Shown piece by piece: positions 1 through 8,794 of a stretch of 64,000 nucleotides of DNA (positions are counted from its first letter, which is position 1; each line of letters opens with the position of its first letter). The notes under the pieces are model-generated. The model did not search any database, was not told the origin of the DNA, and saw only the letters and a list, made by a program, of their open reading frames with translations. Source of the DNA: Phyllobacterium endophyticum (GTDB lineage: Bacteria > Pseudomonadota > Alphaproteobacteria > Rhizobiales > Rhizobiaceae); the NCBI RefSeq assembly GCF_003010935.1, contig NZ_PGGN01000002.1, positions 558,001-622,000 on the forward strand, in the 5' to 3' direction. The translations under genes were made by a program, and so were the position numbers.

Positions 1-842
1 CCCAGATATTCGTCATCGATCCGATGTTTCGTCTTTTGGGGGCTATTGACCTCGATCGCATCCTGCGTACGCGGCGCGATGTCAAGATCGACGAGATCAT
101 GCACGAAACGCGCCACGCAATTCCGGCGACGATGGACCAGGAAGAAGCGGCCCAGATTTTCGAGCAATACGATCTCCTGTCGGCTGCTGTCGTGGATGAA
201 AATGACCGGCTTGTCGGTGTTCTGACGATCGAGAACATCGTCGACGTCATTCAGGAAGAGGCCGAGGAAGACATCCTGCGTCTTGGCGGCGTCGGCGACG
301 AAGAGTTGTCTGACTCGGTTCTGTCGACGTCGCGCTCCCGTACACCCTGGCTTGTGATCAACCTGTTTACGGCTTTTCTCTCGGCCTCGGTGATCGGGCT
401 CTTCGACGGAACGATCCAGCAGATGGTTGCATTGGCAGTGCTCATGCCGATCGTGGCTTCGATGGGTGGCAATGCGGGCACGCAGACGATGACCGTGACC
501 GTTCGCGCTCTTGCGACACGCGACATGGACATTTACAACGCCGGCCGGATCATCCGGCGTGAAGCCTTCGTGGGGCTGATCAATGGCGTTATTTTCGCCA
601 TAATGATCGGCGTCGTCGCCGGTTTGTGGTTCACCAACGTCAACATCGGCGGAATCATCGCAGCGGCGATGATCATCAACATGCTTGCCGCCGCACTTGG
701 CGGTATATTGATTCCCCTGTTGTTGCACCGCTTCGGGGCAGATCCGGCGATAGCTTCCGCGGTGTTCGTTACCACGGTAACCGATGTGGTTGGTTTTTCA
801 TCGTTTCTTGGCCTTGCGACTTGGTGGTTCGGCTTCAGGTAA
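1..842 (+). CDS. mgtE: Magnesium transporter MgtE, C-terminal part (5' end outside window)
   Basis: The reading frame is already open at base 3, so the gene starts upstream of the window. What remains is the end of the first CBS domain (ending around LLGAIDLDRILRTRR), a second CBS domain (about residues 30-85 of the visible part) and the five-helix MgtE channel domain. The channel part carries the family hallmark GGNAGTQ after the second helix and a conserved TTVTDVVGF near the last helix. MgtE proteins are inner-membrane Mg2+ channels gated by cytoplasmic CBS domains that sense Mg2+. The N-terminal MgtE_N domain must lie before base 1. The next gene, a MerR regulator, follows after 112 bases with its own promoter-like region, so the two need not be one operon. 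Confidence 0.93.
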   Translation, partial: QIFVIDPMFRLLGAIDLDRILRTRRDVKIDEIMHETRHAIPATMDQEEAAQIFEQYDLLSAAVVDENDRLVGVLTIENIVDVIQEEAEEDILRLGGVGDEELSDSVLSTSRSRTPWLVINLFTAFLSASVIGLFDGTIQQMVALAVLMPIVASMGGNAGTQTMTVTVRALATRDMDIYNAGRIIRREAFVGLINGVIFAIMIGVVAGLWFTNVNIGGIIAAAMIINMLAAALGGILIPLLLHRFGADPAIASAVFVTTVTDVVGFSSFLGLATWWFGFR

Positions 843-891
843 CAGCTGTTGCAGAACGATTGGACTTAAGTTCACAACCGAGTACAATCGT

Positions 892-914
892 GCAATTGAC
901 TTTTACGTAATTGC
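892..914 (+). promoter_or_regulatory. Palindrome upstream of the MerR gene, putative operator
   Basis: Six-base arms GCAATT (892-897) and AATTGC (909-914) flank an 11-base spacer containing TTGACTTTTACGTAA. TTGACT at 896-901 could serve as a -35 element. MerR-family regulators bind dyads placed between promoter elements, and TTGAC/TACGTAA resembles sites I recall for LiuR-type MerR regulators. Autoregulation is an inference. Confidence 0.4.
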
Positions 915-954
915 GTGAGCACAACATTGATATATGACGAGGGGCTGTGACTGC

Positions 955-1341
955 ATGCGCGAGTATTACACCATCACCGAACTGACACGGGAATTCGGCG
1001 TGTCGACGCGCACGTTGCGATTCTATGAGGACGAGGATTTGATCCACCCGGTCCGACGCGGACGTACGCGGCTGTTCCGGCCGTCCGACCGGCATTTGCT
1101 CAAGCAGATATTACGCGGCAAACGGCTCGGTTTTTCGATCGCCGAAATTCAAGAAATCATCCAGATGTACAAGGAGCCGCCCGGTGAAATGGGACAGCTG
1201 CATCTGATGATGAAGCGCGTCGAGGAAAGGCGCGCAGAGCTGCGCCAGAAGCGCAGGGATATCGAGGAAACACTGGCTGAACTCGATCAGGTCGAAGAAG
1301 GTTGTATAGAGCGTTTGGCTGAGTTGGGCGTAAACACCTAG
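955..1341 (+). CDS. MerR family transcriptional regulator
   Basis: This is a cytoplasmic DNA-binding regulator of 128 residues. The N-terminal MerR helix-turn-helix is clear: YYTITELTREFGVSTRTLRF, then YEDEDLIHP and a wing ending in RLFRPSDRHLL. The second half is a long charged coiled coil (about residues 80-120) for dimerisation. The start at 955 is preferred over the in-frame ATG at 934 because the MerR domain begins at once and GAGGGG lies about ten bases upstream. There is one cysteine near the C-terminus (EEGCIERL) but no metal-binding cysteine cluster, so a small organic ligand or CoA ester (as in LiuR) is more likely than a metal. No metabolic target gene is adjacent, so the regulon cannot be named. 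Confidence 0.88.
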   Translation: MREYYTITELTREFGVSTRTLRFYEDEDLIHPVRRGRTRLFRPSDRHLLKQILRGKRLGFSIAEIQEIIQMYKEPPGEMGQLHLMMKRVEERRAELRQKRRDIEETLAELDQVEEGCIERLAELGVNT

Positions 1342-1382
1342 GATGTGCTGATATTCACGCCATGACGGTCTGCAAACGGCGT

Positions 1383-1441
1383 TTTTCTGCGATCCGGTGC
1401 TCACGTACTATAAGTACGCTCCGCTCCGCTTCTCGAAAACC
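1383..1441 (+). repeat. Intergenic repeat, copy A
   Basis: About 60 bases after the MerR gene closely resemble 6246-6306 after sdaA. Both begin TTTTCTGCG, continue CCGGTGCTCACG and end in TCTCGAAAACC. Copy A contains the small perfect hairpin CGTACT-ATA-AGTACG. It looks like a short palindromic intergenic repeat of the kind found in many copies in rhizobial genomes. Confidence 0.6.
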
Positions 1442-1494
1442 ACCGTTTTCGCCTTGTCACGATCGCGAATCTCAGCACACCTAATCTACGCGAA

Positions 1495-2463
1495 CTAGGG
1501 CAGGTTCTGCTGCGTGCAGACGCCGGCGATCTGCTGCATCTGCGGATCGTTCTGATCGCGCTTTCCCGCGAACATTTCCTCGAAGATGCCCTGCGCTTCG
1601 GTCTGGCCGATGACGCAATCGCAAAACTTCTCGCAAAAAGCCTTGTCATTGTCGTTCTGGCAACTCTGGACACAGGCCCTGCCGAAGACCTCGCGTGGTG
1701 CTGGAACCGACGGCGGGGATAGTTGCGAAACAAGAAAAACGCAAGCGATGATCACCGGTTGGTGGATCAGGTAAAAGGCAAGGCTGTGCCTGCCGATGAA
1801 ACGCAGACCGCGATCTAGCCAGGATGGAGTGATGTTTCCGGCAAGCAATTCGATCGCGCCGAAATATTGCATCGTCTTGGCGAGCGCCACGCCGGCAAGA
1901 ACGGCGCCGAACCACGGGAAGATCGGGACGTAATCGTTTGACTTTATGATGATTTCGGAGAGGCCGAGCGGCCAGAATATCGGCGCGTCGAAGGTGGGAG
2001 AGACGAAATAATGCGGAAGGGCGATGACCGCCGCCGCGGCAGCGGCGACGATGAACGCCGGCAGACGCAGGAAAAGCAACCCAAGAACACTGGCGACTGC
2101 AATTTGGTGCAGAATACCGAAGAATACAAAACTTCCAGGGGTGAAATACATCGTTGCGAGCGTGATCGCCAAAGCTGCCACGACGATCTGAGCCAATCGA
2201 ATTCCAAACCTGCGCCAGCGAATGCCGCGCCCGTGCGCAAGGAAGAGGCTGAAGCCGACGAGGACCAGAAATGTCGACGCGATGATCCTGGCATATAGTT
2301 TCCACGCACCATGGCCGGTCGTGCCGGGTTCAAGGTAGCCAAAAAACTCGAAATCCCAGCCCGTATGATAGGTGGCCATGGCCACGAGGGCGATACCACG
2401 CAGGACATCGAGTTTGCCGAGCCGTGGTTTCGATGGCGCAGTCGAGGTATCGGCTTGAATCAT
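1495..2463 (-). CDS. DUF1624 / heparan-alpha-glucosaminide N-acetyltransferase-like membrane acyltransferase with Cys-rich tail
   Basis: This is an integral membrane protein of 322 residues. The N-terminus LDVLRGIALVAMATYHTGWD is the typical start of the DUF1624 family (HGSNAT-like acyltransferases), followed by about seven to eight hydrophobic helices and a late FIGRHSLAFYLIHQPV segment. Family members are thought to move acyl groups across the membrane; the substrate here is unknown. After the last helix (about residue 250) comes a soluble tail of about 70 residues with six cysteines (CxxxC, then CxxxCxC, then one more). That tail is not part of the core acyltransferase and looks like an added small domain. 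The gene diverges from the MFS gene at 2678. Nothing nearby suggests the substrate. Confidence 0.82.
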   Translation of the reverse strand: MIQADTSTAPSKPRLGKLDVLRGIALVAMATYHTGWDFEFFGYLEPGTTGHGAWKLYARIIASTFLVLVGFSLFLAHGRGIRWRRFGIRLAQIVVAALAITLATMYFTPGSFVFFGILHQIAVASVLGLLFLRLPAFIVAAAAAAVIALPHYFVSPTFDAPIFWPLGLSEIIIKSNDYVPIFPWFGAVLAGVALAKTMQYFGAIELLAGNITPSWLDRGLRFIGRHSLAFYLIHQPVIIACVFLVSQLSPPSVPAPREVFGRACVQSCQNDNDKAFCEKFCDCVIGQTEAQGIFEEMFAGKRDQNDPQMQQIAGVCTQQNLP

Positions 2464-2677
2464 AAAATGGAAACTCGGAGGTTAGGGCAATCGGCACAAG
2501 CTAGGTGAGTTGGGCCGCAAAATCCATTGCCTTGGCCGACAAACGGAAGAAGTTTTTGTCACGCGGTTTCAGCCGTTTCTGCGAAACGGACATATTATGT
2601 CGCTTGATTGACTGCCATCACAACTTGCGAAGCCGAAACTCCGGTGACGCTCGAATCACTTCCCCAAAGTCATCCAC
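2464..2677. other. Divergent intergenic region between the DUF1624 and MFS genes
   Basis: These 214 bases must hold both promoters. I see no strong palindrome, riboswitch or sigma-EcfG-type motif. Confidence 0.4.
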
Positions 2678-3877
2678 GTGATCAATCAGGTTCGCTATCC
2701 AATCTGGATTACCACGGCCAAGCGTCCGACGGCGCGGGTTTTCGCTATCCTCTTTGGTATCGAATCTATGGCGCGGGCGATCATCACCAGCGTCGTGCCG
2801 ATCCAGACCTACGATCTTGTACAAAGTGAGCGGGGCGTCAGTATCCTCTATACCTGCATGTCTTTGCTCGGGCTGGTTTCGACCCTCTCGATCCCGCTGC
2901 TGATTGTGCGAATACCGCGCCGCTGGGTCTACACCGCCGGAACCGCATCGCTGATGCTCGGGTGCTGCGCCTTTGCGCTCGATACGCTGCCGGGACAGGC
3001 GGCCGGGCTGTTCCTGCGCACGTTCGGTTCCGGCACCTTGTCGATCACACTCAGCCTCTACATCATGGATCATATCAAGAAGGGTGAACTGGTCCGTGCG
3101 GAGTCGGTGCGCATGGCGACTGCGACACTCGCCTGGACGGCAGGACCTTTTCTCGGGGTACTGCTCTATACAAGCGTTGGAATGGTAGCGCCTTTCATCC
3201 TGTCGATATGTTTTTCGCTGCTGCTGCTCTCGCTGTTCTGGTATTTCCGCCTCAGCGACAATCCGGCGCTGAAAAGAGGGCCCAGCCGCCCGGCCAATCC
3301 AATCGCCAACGTGCGCCGTTTCGTCGTGCAGCCGAGATTGCGCCTGGCGTGGCTGATCGCCTTTTCCCGCTCATGCTACTGGAGCACTTTCTTCGTCTAT
3401 GGACCTATTCTCATGGTGGCGACGGGACAGGGAAACCTTGCCGGCGGGCTATTGGTGTCACTGGGCAACCTTTTTCTGCTCGGTTCGATCCTGTGGGGAA
3501 AGGTGGGCATGGCCAAGGGTCTGACGCGTACGATCTCCGGTGTGTTCATATTGCTTGCCGTGGCGCTTCTAGGTGCGGGAATCGCCGGCGAAAGATTCCC
3601 AATGGCGGCGGCGATCATGCTGCTCTTCGGAGCCTTCTTCTGCGTGGCTATCGACACGCTTGGCTCAACGACATTCATCCGTGCAGTCCACCCGCATGAG
3701 CGGGCGCAGATGACGGCGGTCTATCGAACCTACCTTGATTTCTCGGAGATACTGCCGGCTTTCTTCTACTCGATCATCCTGACTTTTTTCCATCTCGGCT
3801 CGATATTCATCGCGCTCGCCCTGCTGATGGTATTCACGGCGATGTTCGTCTGGCGGTACCTGCCGCGCGGCCTATAG
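2678..3877 (+). CDS. MFS transporter
   Basis: The product has 399 residues and about twelve hydrophobic segments in two sets of six with a central basic loop (around residues 190-215, ALKRGPSRPANP), the layout of major facilitator superfamily carriers. The start is GTG at 2678; no ATG fits before the first helix. The product sits in the inner membrane. The substrate cannot be read from the sequence: no sugar-porter or drug-efflux signature is clear. Its stop overlaps the end of the convergent DUF599 gene by six bases. Confidence 0.85.
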   Translation: MINQVRYPIWITTAKRPTARVFAILFGIESMARAIITSVVPIQTYDLVQSERGVSILYTCMSLLGLVSTLSIPLLIVRIPRRWVYTAGTASLMLGCCAFALDTLPGQAAGLFLRTFGSGTLSITLSLYIMDHIKKGELVRAESVRMATATLAWTAGPFLGVLLYTSVGMVAPFILSICFSLLLLSLFWYFRLSDNPALKRGPSRPANPIANVRRFVVQPRLRLAWLIAFSRSCYWSTFFVYGPILMVATGQGNLAGGLLVSLGNLFLLGSILWGKVGMAKGLTRTISGVFILLAVALLGAGIAGERFPMAAAIMLLFGAFFCVAIDTLGSTTFIRAVHPHERAQMTAVYRTYLDFSEILPAFFYSIILTFFHLGSIFIALALLMVFTAMFVWRYLPRGL

Positions 3878-4588
3878 GTCCGCAACGCTGTTCTTCATCA
3901 GGACCTCGCGCGCCCTTGAAAAGAACTGACGCCTCAAAAGCACGATGGCAACCAACGTCGTCGTGAGCATGAACAGCAGCGGATGCAAAAACCATCCAAG
4001 ATAGCCGATGGAGAAGAAAATCCCGCGCAAGCCGCTGTTGAAGTGCTCACCTGCCTGAATATTTATACCCGCGGCCCGGTTGATTCCCGCAACGACAATC
4101 GGATCATCCGGGCCCTTGTCGCGCGCCATGGGCACACTGCCGATAAGGATCGAGCAATAGTTGAAGAGACGATATGACCACGCGAACTTGAAGAATGCAT
4201 AGGCGAACAAAACGAGGAGTCCCAGGATTTTGGTCTCGAACAATTGTTGAGTCGTGTCGCCCAGGAATGGCAGGTCGTGAAACAGCGTCAGAACGCGACC
4301 GGACGAATTCAGCAGACCAAAGCAGCCGCCTATCGCCAGAATCGAAGTCGATGCGAAGAAGCCCGTGCCCTGCTGGAGGCCGATCATGATGCTCGTGTCG
4401 ATCATGCGGAGCTCGCGTGTCGACATTGTCGCCATCCATTGGCGTCGCGCCTGGTTCATCTCATAGGTCAGGGATTTCCTGCCCGCGAACCCGTTTGCGG
4501 TTGTGTGAGAATAGAGAACCCAGACCGTGAAAAACCAGGCGAGGGCAAGGATGTCGAGCCAATAGGATGTGTTGGGGGCAGATACCAT
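3872..4588 (-). CDS. DUF599 family membrane protein
   Basis: A 238-residue membrane protein with four to five hydrophobic helices matching the DUF599 family. Recognisable parts are an N-terminal helix ending WFFTVWVLYS, the stretch RRQWMATMSTRE after helix 1, and the late conserved segment INRAAGINIQAGEHFNSGLR. The family is widespread in proteobacteria and has no known function. The gene stands alone on the minus strand between the MFS gene, with which it converges, and sdaA, from which it diverges. Confidence 0.85.
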   Translation of the reverse strand: MVSAPNTSYWLDILALAWFFTVWVLYSHTTANGFAGRKSLTYEMNQARRQWMATMSTRELRMIDTSIMIGLQQGTGFFASTSILAIGGCFGLLNSSGRVLTLFHDLPFLGDTTQQLFETKILGLLVLFAYAFFKFAWSYRLFNYCSILIGSVPMARDKGPDDPIVVAGINRAAGINIQAGEHFNSGLRGIFFSIGYLGWFLHPLLFMLTTTLVAIVLLRRQFFSRAREVLMKNSVADL

Positions 4589-4804
4589 TGGATTTCTCTG
4601 TGATGCGACAACTGACGGGAATGTACGTGAATTTGACCGGCTGGCAAATCCGGGTGACCTATGGGTTCAGCGGCTTTTTCTTTGACTTTCGCGCCGGCTG
4701 GCCTATGTCGTAGAAACGCAAGGTGAAGTCGGTGCCGAGCTGCGGGAACCGGTGGCGAGCGACCATTATAGGCCGCGAATACTTCGCCCGGAAAAGGTGG
4801 TCAG

Positions 4805-6205
4805 ATGTTTCTGTCGGTTTTCGATCTGTATAAAATCGGCATTGGTCCTTCGAGTTCCCATACGATGGGGCCAATGACAGCCGGCAGTCTGTTTCTTGAG
4901 GAACTGAAGAGCGGGCAATGGCCGCGACCGACCGGGATCAAGGTCGACCGGCTGCGCGTGCATCTGCACGGATCGTTGGCGTTTACCGGTATTGGTCATG
5001 CGACGGACCGCGCTGTCATTCTTGGCTTGTGCGGTCTGCTGCCAGCCACGATCGATCCGAACGAAATGGACGCATTGCTTGAGACCGTGAAGCAGACCAA
5101 ACGCATTTCGCCCGAAGGTCATCCCTCCTACCGCTTCGACCCTTCCACGGACCTCATCATGGACCGGCGCACGCCGCTGCCCGGTCACGCCAATGGCATG
5201 GCCTTCGAAGCTTATGACGTCGACGACCGGCTGTTGTTGCGCCGTATTTTTTACTCGGTCGGCGGCGGTTTCGTGGTGACTGAGGAAGAACTCGAGGCAG
5301 CGAAAACACGCACCGCGCCGAAACCGGAGCATCCGGTTCCTTACCCGTTCAAGAATGCCGCAGAGATGATGAGCATGGCGAGGGAAAGTGGGCTTTCCAT
5401 CGCCGAAATGAAACGCAGCAATGAAGAAGTCTTCATGAGCCGCGATGAGCTGAACGCGGGCCTCGACAGGGTCTGGGCCGCAATGCGCTCGTGTATAGAT
5501 CGTGGCCTTGAGCAGGAAGGCATCATGCCGGGCGGTCTAAAGGTCAAACGCCGTGCGCGCTATCTTCATGACCGCTTGCAGGAAGAATGGCGGCAGAACC
5601 GGATCAACCCGCTGCTCGCAAATGATTGGCTTTCCGTCTATGCGATGGCTGTCAACGAGGAGAATGCGGCGGGCGGACGCGTTGTGACGGCGCCTACCAA
5701 TGGTGCTGCCGGCGTGGTCCCGGCGGTTCTGCGCTACTATCTGCATTTCCACGACGATGCCGACGACAACGGCATTCGCGACTTCCTCTTGACCTCGGCT
5801 GCCATAGGCGGTGTGATCAAGACCAATGCTTCGATCTCGGGAGCGGAGGTCGGTTGCCAGGGCGAAGTCGGTTCTGCATCCGCCATGGCAGCGGCCGGCT
5901 TGGCCGCAGTGCTGGGCGGCTCGCCCGAGCAGATTGAAAACGCTGCCGAGATCGCACTGGAACATCATCTTGGCATGACCTGCGATCCTGTTGCCGGTCT
6001 GGTGCAGGTGCCTTGTATAGAGCGCAACGCGCTCGGTGCGGTAAAGGCCGTCACGGCTGCTTCGCTGGCGGTCAAGGGGGACGGCACCCATTTTGTGCCG
6101 CTCGATGCCTGTATCGAAACCATGCGGCAGACCGGTGTCGACATGAACGAGCGCTACAAGGAGACAAGTCTTGGCGGGTTGGCCGTCAATGTAGTGGAGT
6201 GCTGA
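4805..6205 (+). CDS. sdaA: L-serine ammonia-lyase, iron-sulfur type, single chain
   Basis: A 466-residue enzyme deaminating L-serine to pyruvate and ammonia in the cytosol. The N-terminal beta domain begins [19 protein letters not shown], the family signature. The C-terminal alpha domain carries [18 protein letters not shown], a conserved [17 protein letters not shown] and [16 protein letters not shown], which supply the cysteines for the oxygen-sensitive 4Fe-4S cluster. The length is normal for the fused one-chain form. It stands alone with no amino-acid transporter beside it, so a catabolic role in serine use is the simplest reading. Confidence 0.96.
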   Translation: MFLSVFDLYKIGIGPSSSHTMGPMTAGSLFLEELKSGQWPRPTGIKVDRLRVHLHGSLAFTGIGHATDRAVILGLCGLLPATIDPNEMDALLETVKQTKRISPEGHPSYRFDPSTDLIMDRRTPLPGHANGMAFEAYDVDDRLLLRRIFYSVGGGFVVTEEELEAAKTRTAPKPEHPVPYPFKNAAEMMSMARESGLSIAEMKRSNEEVFMSRDELNAGLDRVWAAMRSCIDRGLEQEGIMPGGLKVKRRARYLHDRLQEEWRQNRINPLLANDWLSVYAMAVNEENAAGGRVVTAPTNGAAGVVPAVLRYYLHFHDDADDNGIRDFLLTSAAIGGVIKTNASISGAEVGCQGEVGSASAMAAAGLAAVLGGSPEQIENAAEIALEHHLGMTCDPVAGLVQVPCIERNALGAVKAVTAASLAVKGDGTHFVPLDACIETMRQTGVDMNERYKETSLGGLAVNVVEC

Positions 6206-6245
6206 AAGACCTTTGCCAATCCAGCCTGATGGTTATCTGACGCGA

Positions 6246-6306
6246 TTTTCTGCGCTTCCGGTGCTCACGGACCATCAACTCCGCTGCGCTCCGGTTCTCG
6301 AAAACC
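6246..6306 (+). repeat. Intergenic repeat, copy B
   Basis: This is the second copy of the element at 1383-1441, in the same orientation and again just after the 3' end of a gene (sdaA). It shares TTTTCTGCG, TCCGGTGCTCACG, TCCG and TTCTCGAAAACC, with a diverged middle. It lies in the 207-base gap before the DUF1489 gene. Confidence 0.6.
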
Positions 6307-6412
6307 GCACCAGCTAACTCATCACGCTGAATTCTCAATAGGTCTTTACGGCGCTTGTGGAGAAGCCGCCATCATGGTTGACGCCACAACCTGAAAGCGT
6401 AAATGCTTTGCC

Positions 6413-6850
6413 ATGGCCCTTAACCTCGTAAAACTCTGTGTCGGTTGTAGCGCGATCGAAGAACTCGCGGCGTGGATTGATTTCAAGCTCGACGAGCGCA
6501 GACGGGCAGGGCTGCCAGCTGAACAATTTCATACCACGCGCATGGTACCAAAGCGCGCCGAGGAACTGCTCGATGGCGGATCGCTCTACTGGGTGATCAA
6601 GGGCAACATCCAGTGCCGCCAGCAACTGACGGATATCAGGACCTTTACCGATGATGAAGGTATTTCACGCTGTCACCTGGTGCTGGACCCGCGCATAATC
6701 GCCACGGAATGGCAGCCACGCCGAGCCTTTCAGGGCTGGCGTTATCTGACCAGCGAAGACGCGCCCTTCGACGAGGGACACGGCAAGATCGGGCGGGCGA
6801 AACTGCCGCCAGAGCTGCGCAATGAGCTTGCTGCTCTAGGATTGCTTTAG
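6413..6850 (+). CDS. DUF1489 family protein
   Basis: A soluble protein of 145 residues matching DUF1489, a family largely confined to alphaproteobacteria and of unknown function. The typical features are the opening LNLVKLCVGCSAIEEL, a central HTTRMVPKRAEELLDGGSLY and YWVIKGNIQCRQQL, and the late RAFQGWRYLTSEDAPFD. There is no signal peptide or membrane segment, so it is probably cytoplasmic. The neighbours (serine dehydratase and a DD-carboxypeptidase on the other strand) do not point to a role. Confidence 0.85.
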   Translation: MALNLVKLCVGCSAIEELAAWIDFKLDERRRAGLPAEQFHTTRMVPKRAEELLDGGSLYWVIKGNIQCRQQLTDIRTFTDDEGISRCHLVLDPRIIATEWQPRRAFQGWRYLTSEDAPFDEGHGKIGRAKLPPELRNELAALGLL

Positions 6851-6855
6851 AGCGC

Positions 6856-7125
6856 TCAGGAGACCCTTAGCCGCACGGCCGACACGCCATTGCGATTAGC
6901 CGAGCGCAGTCGCAGCCGTACCGGCGGCATGGCGGCGCGACGCGTGCGAGCAGCTTGACAAAGCAGAACGTTCACCAGGTCCATCGTCTTGAAAGCGGAG
7001 TTGCCCCGCCGCAGATCAGCAATCTTCATCGCGGCCTGTTGAAGGGCATGCATGCCGCCGAAAAATGGCTTGGTTTCTCTGGCTGTCAGATCAGCTGTGC
7101 TGTGAGTTTCAGTGGTACTGGACAT
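6856..7125 (-). CDS. Small hypothetical protein
   Basis: An 89-codon frame on the minus strand, 50 bases downstream of the DD-carboxypeptidase gene and possibly in its transcript. ATG at 7125 has a good ribosome-binding site (AAAGGG, eight bases upstream); an in-frame TTG lies six bases earlier. The first half looks protein-like, with ALQQAAMKIADLRRGN and FKTMDLVNVLLCQAAR forming possible helices. The C-terminal third is rich in arginine and valine. I do not recognise the family, and there is no signal peptide. It could still be a chance frame. Confidence 0.45.
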   Translation of the reverse strand: MSSTTETHSTADLTARETKPFFGGMHALQQAAMKIADLRRGNSAFKTMDLVNVLLCQAARTRRAAMPPVRLRLRSANRNGVSAVRLRVS

Positions 7126-7175
7126 TCGCAAAACCCTTTACGCTATACAAATCGGGGTCTTTCGGATCGCCTGCC

Positions 7176-8603
7176 TTACGACTGGGGAGCAATCGCAAAG
7201 CAGTTGAATTTCTGGCGCTTGAGCGCGGCGCAGGCATTGTTGGCCGCCTTGGCCGAGGTGATGCCGGCAAAGCGCGCACGATGATAGGTGGTTGAGCCCT
7301 TCTGGAATTTTTCCGTATAGGGCGAGAGCCCGGCAATCGGACCGCCAACCTGCGCGGCGGCCTTGGACAGCAGGGTCTTGGCATCCTCCGGGCTGCCGGT
7401 CGATCCGATTTGCACCATCCAACCGCCTGGCGATGCCGATGCGGTGGTTACGGGATCAACTTCATCCACGTCACCTTCGCCGATTTCAGCTTTTGGCTCG
7501 GGGGCAGGGACATTCAAGATGCGTTCGGCCGGCGACTGGGCGGCTGCGGGCTCTGCATAAGCCGTCACGACTTCGGCAGGCTGCTGAATTTCTACCTGTT
7601 CGCGCTGAACCGGTATGGGTGCTTCGTCGCTCGCTGGAAGTTCAAGCGCTGCGACCTCGACCTTGCTGTTCTTGCGTGACGCGATAAGGTTGCCACCGTC
7701 GCGGCGCGATGCCGCCGGAAGATACTTGGCGATCAGGCTGGCCATCTGCGCATCGCGCGCCGGTGTGCTCGACCCGCCCATGACGACTGCGACGAGCTTC
7801 TTGCCGTCAGTGTTGACCGACGAAACCAGGTTGAAACCGGAAGCACGAGTATAGCCGGTCTTGATGCCATCGACGCCCTGAATCTTGCCGAGAAGACGAT
7901 TGTGACCAACAATGCGGCGGCCGCGATAGCTGAAACTGCGGGTGGAGAAATATGCGTAATATTGCGGAAAGTGCTCGCGAAGGGCAACGCCCAACAAGGC
8001 AAGGTCGCGCGCGGAAGAATGCTGCTGCGGATCCGGCAGACCATTCGCGTTGCGGAACTGGGTGTTGCGCATGCCGAGTTGGCGCGCCCTGTTGGTCATC
8101 ATGACCGCGAAACGCTGCTCCGAGCCGCCGAGAAACTCGGCGATTGCCGTTGCGGAATCATTCGCCGACTTGGTGATGAGGGATAGTATCGCTGCCTCGG
8201 CGCTGATCGTCTGGCCCGGTTTGAAACCAATCTTCGTTGGGGGCTGCGAGGCAGCAAACGCCGAGACTGGAATGGGCGTCGACTTGGAAACCTTGCCGGA
8301 AGCCATGGCGTCGAACAGCATATAGAGGGTCATCATTTTTGTCAGGGATGCCGGATAGCGCTGTGCGTCAGCATTGGACGAGTAGAGCGTCTTGCCGGTA
8401 TTGGCGTCTACCACAATGGCGGCTTGCTTGGACGCGGCCGCCGCCATGGGCGCTTCAGCGACATTTATGCCGGCGCCCAGCGCCAGAGCCAGGAATGCAT
8501 AAGCCAATCTTTGTACGTAGCTGGAACCTTGGCGGGCCTTATAATGCACAATCAACACCTGCTCGAATATGCGCGTAGAACTTTCCTGATGCCCCTGTTG
8601 CAT
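7176..8603 (-). CDS. D-alanyl-D-alanine carboxypeptidase (PBP5/6 type) with C-terminal SPOR domain
   Basis: A 475-residue serine peptidase that trims the terminal D-Ala from peptidoglycan stem peptides in the periplasm. An N-terminal hydrophobic stretch (LAYAFLALALGAGINVAEA) is a signal peptide. The three active-site motifs of the S11 family are present: SLTK (SxxK), SAN (SxN) and KTG in GIKTGYTRASGFN. After a Pro/Ala/Glu-rich linker the last 80 residues (GGWMVQIGSTGSPEDAKTLL to RARFAGITSAKAANNACAAL) form a SPOR domain, which binds septal, denuded glycan. This fits a role at the division site. ATG at 8603 is used; a GTG fifteen or more codons in is an alternative that would shorten the region before the signal. 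Confidence 0.92.
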   Translation of the reverse strand: MQQGHQESSTRIFEQVLIVHYKARQGSSYVQRLAYAFLALALGAGINVAEAPMAAAASKQAAIVVDANTGKTLYSSNADAQRYPASLTKMMTLYMLFDAMASGKVSKSTPIPVSAFAASQPPTKIGFKPGQTISAEAAILSLITKSANDSATAIAEFLGGSEQRFAVMMTNRARQLGMRNTQFRNANGLPDPQQHSSARDLALLGVALREHFPQYYAYFSTRSFSYRGRRIVGHNRLLGKIQGVDGIKTGYTRASGFNLVSSVNTDGKKLVAVVMGGSSTPARDAQMASLIAKYLPAASRRDGGNLIASRKNSKVEVAALELPASDEAPIPVQREQVEIQQPAEVVTAYAEPAAAQSPAERILNVPAPEPKAEIGEGDVDEVDPVTTASASPGGWMVQIGSTGSPEDAKTLLSKAAAQVGGPIAGLSPYTEKFQKGSTTYHRARFAGITSAKAANNACAALKRQKFNCFAIAPQS

Positions 8604-8636
8604 CAGAGCGATTTCATGGACTTTAGTCGCATCAGC

Positions 8637-8659
8637 GTTACCAAACTGTTTATGGTAAC
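8637..8659. promoter_or_regulatory. Inverted repeat between divergent dac and phasin genes, putative operator
   Basis: The arms GTTACCA (8637-8643) and TGGTAAC (8653-8659) are perfect complements around a nine-base AT-rich spacer. The dyad lies 34 bases from the start of the DD-carboxypeptidase gene and 136 bases before the phasin start, a good place for a dimeric regulator. The protein that binds it is unknown. Confidence 0.45.
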
Positions 8660-8794
8660 CGGGCCGTTCACCTTTTCCGCAAGATTTGGTCTAAATTTTA
8701 GGCGAATATTGCAGTGCAGCAGGAATTTGACATTTTGTGCACCGCACCCTACCTCTTGCAGGATAAGAAAATTCAACAATTGGAAGGATCCGAA

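Noticed and set aside
4744-4769. GGAAC before sdaA as a sigma-EcfG promoter
   Set aside because: No CGTT follows at 16-17 bases. The same is true for GGAAC at 17690, 37808 and 47766.
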